In this document: one piece after another, positions 58,606 to 64,000 of the stretch | Layout of the letters: every line of letters begins with the position of its first letter | Numbering within the stretch: position 1 is the stretch's first letter | Assembly (NCBI GenBank): GCA_015039365.1 | Contig: WION01000275.1 | Location: forward strand, 1-64,000 | Source of the DNA: Amanita rubescens | Lineage: Eukaryota > Basidiomycota > Agaricomycetes > Agaricales > Amanitaceae | Reading direction: 5' to 3' | DNA length: 64,000 bases | Translations under genes and position numbers: made by a program | The notes under the pieces: generated by a model | Told to the model about the DNA's origin: nothing | Databases searched by the model: none | Seen by the model: only the letters and a program-made list of their open reading frames with translations

Positions 58606-61600
58606 TCACAACTGTTCCTCCCTTGATACTGCTTCATCAGCATGGCCGTTCTCTTCGATTACGACTTTAGTCTGCAAGTCCTCTGATGGTGGCTCGCTCG
58701 GGCCTTCCTCTGCGTTGGGTTCCTCTACTGCTGCAACTACTTCGGCCTGCGGTTCCTCAATGGCCGAGTCTTGCTCAGCTTCGACTACTTCGGCCCGGAG
58801 TTCCTCAACGGTTGCGTCTTGCTCGGCTTCGACTACTTCGGCCTGAGGTTCCTCAATAACTGCGTCTTGCTCAGCTTCAACCACGACTTCTGGCTCTGCA
58901 GCAGGCTCGGTCTCCACGGGTTCATCCTCAACTACTGGAGCTTCGGGCACCGGCGTGGATTCATCTACAACCAGGGTCGTTTCTTCCACTGCAGTGGTTT
59001 CAATAACGGTAGTCGCTGCCTCGTCTTCCACCGAAGCAACTGGGGCTGGTTCATCATCCGCTGGAGCTGCATCTTCTTCCACCACCGGGAATGACGTGGC
59101 TGACGCTGTCTCCTCTTGCTGTGCAGCCAATGAGACAGGTTCAATAACCGGACTTGTCTCCTCTGTTATTGATGGTGACGTCGACTCAACTACTGCTTCC
59201 GCCTTTACGGCTTCCTCTTGAACCACCTCTTGAGGTTGCGTGGGAGGCGTCTGAGGTACGGAAGGAGGCTCCTCGACGGCCTCAATAACAGTTTCCAGGG
59301 GCTCGGTTGCTGGATCAGCGGCGGGTGCCCCTGTATCAGCCTGTGGGACATTGATTTCGGGTGCCGTAAGCGACGAAGAGGGAGCAATTTGCTGGTCAAC
59401 GGTTTCCGAAGCGGGTTCGGACGCCCTTTCGGTTGGATTCGAAAGATCAGAGGCCATGGCAGCAGTCGCAACAGCGGCAATAACAGCGGAAGTCGTAGCC
59501 AGCTCAGGTACAGTTACCACTTCCTGCGTTGAACTCTGTACGGCTGTAGCCTCTTCTTTAATAGAAACAGGTAGAGGGGGCAGTGGAGGTACGGCATCAC
59601 TTTCTCCACTGACAGACCTCTTTGCTGATTCCAGAGGCTTCTTAGGCTGTGGCGATGCCGAACTAGCCTTTGGCGATTCCCTCTCATCTTCCTCGCGCAG
59701 CACTTCACCCATCTCGCCCACTCGAACGGATGAGGGACTCTTACCCAGAGCCTTGCTAAGACTGTTCGCCTTCTTCCGAATGGGGACTGGAAACCTCTTA
59801 TCCAATGACGTGCGCGATCCAGTGTTGAATATGCTAAATCGCTTTTTCGCGCTCGAAAATGTACCCTGAGACGCGACTGACGGGCGTGGTGATGTTGTTC
59901 GCCTGCCACCATACTCGAGCATGCCGTCAGGAGACTGCGGCTCAGGAATAGCCGGCTTGATGTAGGACCGCGCGATAACAAGCCAGTCCACCGGCTTGCC
60001 AGACTTGGTCTTGATACCGACATCGGACTTGAGTTTACAGAGGACAAAGGGGGGCCAGTTACACGAGATGGGGTCTGTCAAGGCATCACCCCAGAAATCA
60101 ATGAAAGCTTCGTCTATTTGTATCGAAGAGAACTGCGCAACCTTGGTCGATGATGTTAGCGGCTGTTCTTCCTTTATGGTCATGTTTTTGGGACCATTAT
60201 GGCTCTCCATTGATCTTCGACTTGCAGTAGGACTAGTTGCAAATCGGGAGTGCTTGCCTGGAGGAGAAACAGCTGGTATGCTTATCTCCAAGTCCTTGTC
60301 GATCAATGTAGCGGCGAGACGTGTTCCAAGTGTACCTGATTCAGCGAAGCCTGAGGTCGAAAATTGCGTCCAGTCCCGAGTACCAGGGCGGTTGATGGGC
60401 GTGATCGTGGTGACCTTGGCTGGATCAGTCGAAACATCAGCATGCCAAGCGGTACCGTTGTTGTGGGGAGGAGAAGAGGGAACCGGCAAGTCTTGGTCGT
60501 TCAAAGACAAAGACCTTTTGCGGGACTTCTTGAACAGACTGTAAGTTGGCGACCCTGGTTCCGTGGATTCATCAGGCAAGAGAGACAAGAAACGGATCGT
60601 GTCATCAGCGAAGACACGGCCAAAATCAGGACCGTCACTGCGTGGAGAATCGCTGCCGGAATTCTCCCTCTTGCTCTTGATTTGTTCCCACAGTTCCTTG
60701 TATTCTCGGTCCTCAGCCACTATTTCCGCCTCGAAAGCATCAGATATTAGTTTGTTTGGGCTATGCTTTGGTTTTCTCTGGGTTGTGAGCTGCGTTTCTA
60801 CACGGATGAGCAGCGCGTCATATTGACGAGTAGAAAAGCGGGGTCGTGGAAGAAGGTCGTCATTAGATGACGGTGAACCATACGGATACTTATTAACAAG
60901 TTCCATTAAGCGTACGGGCATTCTGTGGTTTACCGCTTCATCCCTGTAAATAGATGTCAAAAACGGTTCCGTATAATAACAAAAAATTAAATTTACCTTA
61001 GTCGTGCTAGGAAAAGATGTTCCAACATACGTCCTGACCGTTCCCAACGTGCATAAAACGTTGACCAGGTGTCGTTTTCTTCCGAACGCTGGGCGGTCAA
61101 CAGCCAGAGACCGAAATATTTAGCGAGCTTGCTGCCAGAAATGCTGTTGGCTTCCGCATGTGCAGCAAGGGAAGAAAAGATTTCAAAGGTAGCGCAAAGT
61201 AGATCCAGGTGAGTATTAGGAACTCGAGGCGAAAGATAGTCCGAAAAGGCTTTGGAAGGGTACTGGGCCGCACGCTCTTCGTCAAAGAAACCTTTATACC
61301 AGTCATGTTCCCTTCCGAAGCAATTGCTATCTAGCTTGAGGTGGCGAAGTGCCCACCGTAGCACAGCAGCGACATCATGTGGAGAACGAACATATTCAAC
61401 CTCGGATTCAAAAGTCGAAAGAATAGCAGATGATGAAGGAGAGAGCGTGTTTGAAGGGCTTTTGGCAGCCAAAGAGTGGATATAAAGAGAAATAAGTTTG
61501 CGCTGTATCTGTGGCGAAGCAGAATACCAATGAGGATGCATAATCCCCAAGGTCTCAAGACCTACGAATCATCAGTCAGACAACCTCAAGAGAAGCACTA

Positions 61601-62045
61601 GAAGCATACCTCGGGCGGAAATAGACCGAGCACATATGCGAATTAAAACCAGTGTCTCAGTAGGACTAAGACGACGCTCGCCAATGGCAGCGTCTGTCAA
61701 GAGCACTCGAGAGTCGAGGTCTGCCTCAAAGACTACATCCAAAGCACGTGTAGGGGAGTCTTCTGGCTGTGAGAGAGAAGACGGTAAATTTAGAGCAATA
61801 TGCGGGGCGGCATCAGGCTTCTGATAGGATTCAGGAGCAGCGACGCGAGATTTACTCTTGAAGAGGTGGAAGGTAGAATCCTTCTCCCTGCTACCACCGT
61901 TTGTTACCAGCTCAGGAAAGTTAGCCGCGCTAGGAGAAACACTAGGAGAAATGTTTTCGTAGGGGCCCCCGAGAGGAGCAGAGTCGCGATCGTCCTTGTC
62001 ATCCTGCTTCTTGCGTCCAAAAACCTTGGAGAAGAAGGAGGGCAT
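58606..62045 (-). CDS. MSB1: Msb1/Mug8-domain morphogenesis protein
   Basis: Three exons (62045-61610, 61561-60997, 60943-58606) give 1112 residues. The N-terminal half is the Msb1/Mug8 domain, RhoGAP-like without an obvious arginine finger: GIMHPHWYSASPQIQRKLIS, VLRWALRHLKL, GLWLLTAQ, HRMPVRLMELVNKYPYG. A Ser/Pro-rich middle follows, with DEAFIDFWGDAL and KPVDWLVIARSYIKPA. The last 300 residues are Glu/Ala/Val-rich, with short tandem repeats. Yeast Msb1 links Cdc42 and Pkc1 pathways in bud emergence, so a polarity role at hyphal tips is likely. The protein begins MPSFFSKVFGRKKQ. Confidence 0.88.
58733..58890 (-). repeat. 48-bp tandem repeat coding VVEAEQDA..EEPQAE
   Basis: A little over three in-frame units in the acidic tail of the Msb1-type protein, with minor changes (EEP/EEL, QAE/RAE). 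Likely length-variable between strains. Confidence 0.85.
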
Positions 62046-62196
62046 GGCGTGGCGTTAAAAGAATGTGGGAGACGAAGTGCCAAAAAGGCGACCGAAAGAG
62101 ACTCTGCGGCGGTTTGAGTTGGAAAGTCGCGAATTCAAACCCTTCGCTATTATTTCCTCCCACGTGTTTGCCTTATTCGGCACAAACTCGGTTCTA

Positions 62197-64000
62197 TTAG
62201 ATTGTTCCGCTCCCACTCGCTACTGGCCCTTCCTCCTCCTCCTCCTCCTCCTCCTCTTCTTCTTCTACTAAGTACTCTACCTCCTCGTACATGTGCGGGA
62301 ACAGCACCGCTAGCATGTCATCTATCCGGAATATAAAGTCTCCTTTCTGCGCCCCACGCTGTTCCTTCTTCTTCCCAGGCGCGTCCATCTTCGGCTGCTC
62401 AGCCGTAATGTTCGAAAACGAGGTTAAATCCAATGTCCCCTCGGAATTGTCCTGAGTATACAGGGACAGGCCTTGCCGAGCAGCAAGGTCTAAAATGTTG
62501 CGCTCTACCGTATCTGCAGCCTTTTCAGCATCGTCCTATTCAACGCTCGAATAAAAATACCTTCGGCATAGTAACAATACACTAGAATAAGCGTTTTAGC
62601 ATTAATGAATTTGCATCACGCAGTCAACCCCACCTTCGGTCGATCGAGTCTGCCCCATTCTATCGATTCGGGCAATCGCTGCATATTAATGGATCAGGCA
62701 CAAGCCCAGAAGCTGATCACTACGCCAACGTTACCTTGTATTTCAAAATTGTGATGAACGACGCTTTCCAATAGGAAAACTCGAGAGGCACAGGTTATGT
62801 TTAGTCCAGCATTTTCCTTCTCTCTAAGGCACCCGTCAGATCAATCCTCGGATCCAGACGTCGGCTTACCCATGGAGTAACAACACGCTGATCGCTGGAT
62901 CTGATTTAAACTTATTCGCAGCGCTTTGCCCCTTGCTTTTCTGGTCAATACGAAGACAGGCAATCCCTGAAACGGCAATCAATCGTGCCCCGAGTAACTA
63001 AACCAATCATCAAAGCATACCATTCAGCTGTAAAGCATATTGGACAACTGTCACACGCTCGTCAGTCAGTTTCACATGAAAGTTTCTCAACGCACTATAC
63101 AACGAATCCGCCCACGCTGAGAAGACAATGCTTTTCGCACCGGGCTCCGAAATCTGCAAATAGAGCAAATGTCGGACGAGCGTCTGGACCTTGCTGCCAA
63201 AATCTCCATCTGACTCCATAGCTTGTATGTCGTCAAATAACTGGGGATCTGCGGGCAACCTTAAGAAAAGTATACTCAAAGAAAAACTAAGAAACGAACC
63301 AATAACATTGTATTCGATTTTGCGCCTTGACTGAGGCGCGGGCTCCCCATATAATGGTCTCGCGGGAGGAACATCCTTTTGGTTCACAGCAAAACGTTGA
63401 AGCGTGTCGGGATCAAGAGGAACCCTGGGAGTGGCAAATACAAACGTCAAGTTTCGTACAATCGCTTCCGATCATGCTTCTCACCGGCAAACGGGGCAAG
63501 TCTTGCCCTCTCTCTTCAACATCCACGCCTTTAGACAGCCCTGAAACACCGTGAGCACCGCCACATCTGCATTATTTTCACATTACCTCGCAGAACACAT
63601 GAGCGCTACGAAGGGATCAACATTGATTTCGAAAAACTTGACCGAAACATACCAAGGTGTAATAAACCCACGAATGAATTCCATACGACACAAAATACAT
63701 GTCTCTTCATCTTCGTCAACTTGGCCCTGTTCCCGCCTTCTTGCCAAGTGCAACATGTACCGATACCTCGCCCTATTCGTGTTAATCTTTTCATCCAAAG
63801 TCGTACGTTCTTCAGTACATTCTTGAATTGCATCGTCTATGGTACCTTCCCATGCCGCCACAACGACCGAGTCGGATATCTCTTGCAGCTGTCGGAAATA
63901 CATGATTCGCTGATTGAACGCCTTTCTTATCGCGGCGAGGTCGGTTTCGAGCTTGTCCATCAGAGTGTCTATTTCGGAACATAAGACAAGTAGGAAAGTT
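62197..64000 (-). CDS. SNF2-family helicase with RING finger (SHPRH/Irc20-like), 3' part
   Basis: Partial: the 5' half lies beyond the right edge. On the minus strand a coiled segment is followed by the RING finger, ETCILCRMEFIRGFITPC, AHVFCEGCLKAW and GKTCPVCR, assembled over three exons. The helicase C domain follows: SKVQTLVRHLLYLQ, GAKSIVFSAWADSL, GLNITCASRVFLLESVVHH, and motif VI AIARIDRMGQTR. It then continues VERNILDLAARQGLSLYTQD and ends in a Glu run. SHPRH/Irc20 proteins use ATP-driven remodelling with ubiquitin ligase activity in DNA-damage tolerance. One exon junction near 62536-62561 leaves a gap of only 26 nt that does not fit a standard intron. Confidence 0.9.
62229..62266 (-). 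repeat. Trinucleotide run coding poly-Glu
   Basis: An uninterrupted CCT/CTT run on the plus strand, read as about twelve Glu codons in the C-terminal tail of the SNF2/RING protein. Confidence 0.9.

Overview
The window is nuclear DNA from a filamentous basidiomycete, most likely an Agaricomycete. The evidence is intron-dense genes with 45-60 nt GT-AG introns, a STE12 homologue that carries two C-terminal C2H2 zinc fingers, NLR-type NACHT/NB-ARC proteins with tetratricopeptide repeats, and several families typical of mushroom-forming fungi (MARVEL-like membrane proteins, cupredoxin-TM proteins, HNH nuclease proteins). I cannot name the genus. All gene models were spliced by eye; nearly all join in phase to a complete reading frame.

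Layout. 0-2.2 kb: possible first exon of an off-window gene and a questin oxidase-like gene. 2.3-16 kb: two paralogous NLR-TPR genes (about 2.9 and 3.4 kb) whose promoters are also duplicated, with DASH subunit ASK1 and an atypical kinase-like gene between them. An intact ribonuclease T2 gene lies downstream of NLR copy 2, and a broken remnant of it lies downstream of copy 1. 16-21.8 kb: compact housekeeping genes (rhodanese protein, a membrane protein, VPS36, mitochondrial 2-oxodicarboxylate carrier). 21.8-23.2 kb: a graveyard of gene fragments (SRP9, RNase T2, Rab18-like). 23.2-31.4 kb: a dispersed repeat, a C2H2 gene of uncertain model, SRP9, a degenerate satellite and about 4.5 kb with no recognisable gene. 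31.4-35.2 kb: STE12. 36-45.4 kb: accessory membrane and secreted genes, a second inverted copy of the dispersed repeat, a delta-COP gene fragment and a putative HExxH protein. 45.8-64 kb: housekeeping genes YAE1, eIF2-gamma, HNH protein, a decayed second eIF2-gamma copy, a His-rich conserved fungal protein, a 36-exon glycogen phosphorylase, an Msb1-domain protein, and the 3' part of a SNF2/RING helicase-ligase that runs off the right edge.

The strongest themes are segmental duplication followed by differential decay and very short exons. The NLR plus RNase T2 block duplicated and one RNase copy died. The eIF2-gamma plus His-rich-protein block duplicated and each copy lost the opposite gene. 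Introns split several conserved motifs into exons of 5, 5, 7, 14, 16, 16, 17, 18 and 21 nt. The two NLR genes have internally near-identical 42-residue repeats that differ between the genes, as expected from repeat homogenisation within each gene.
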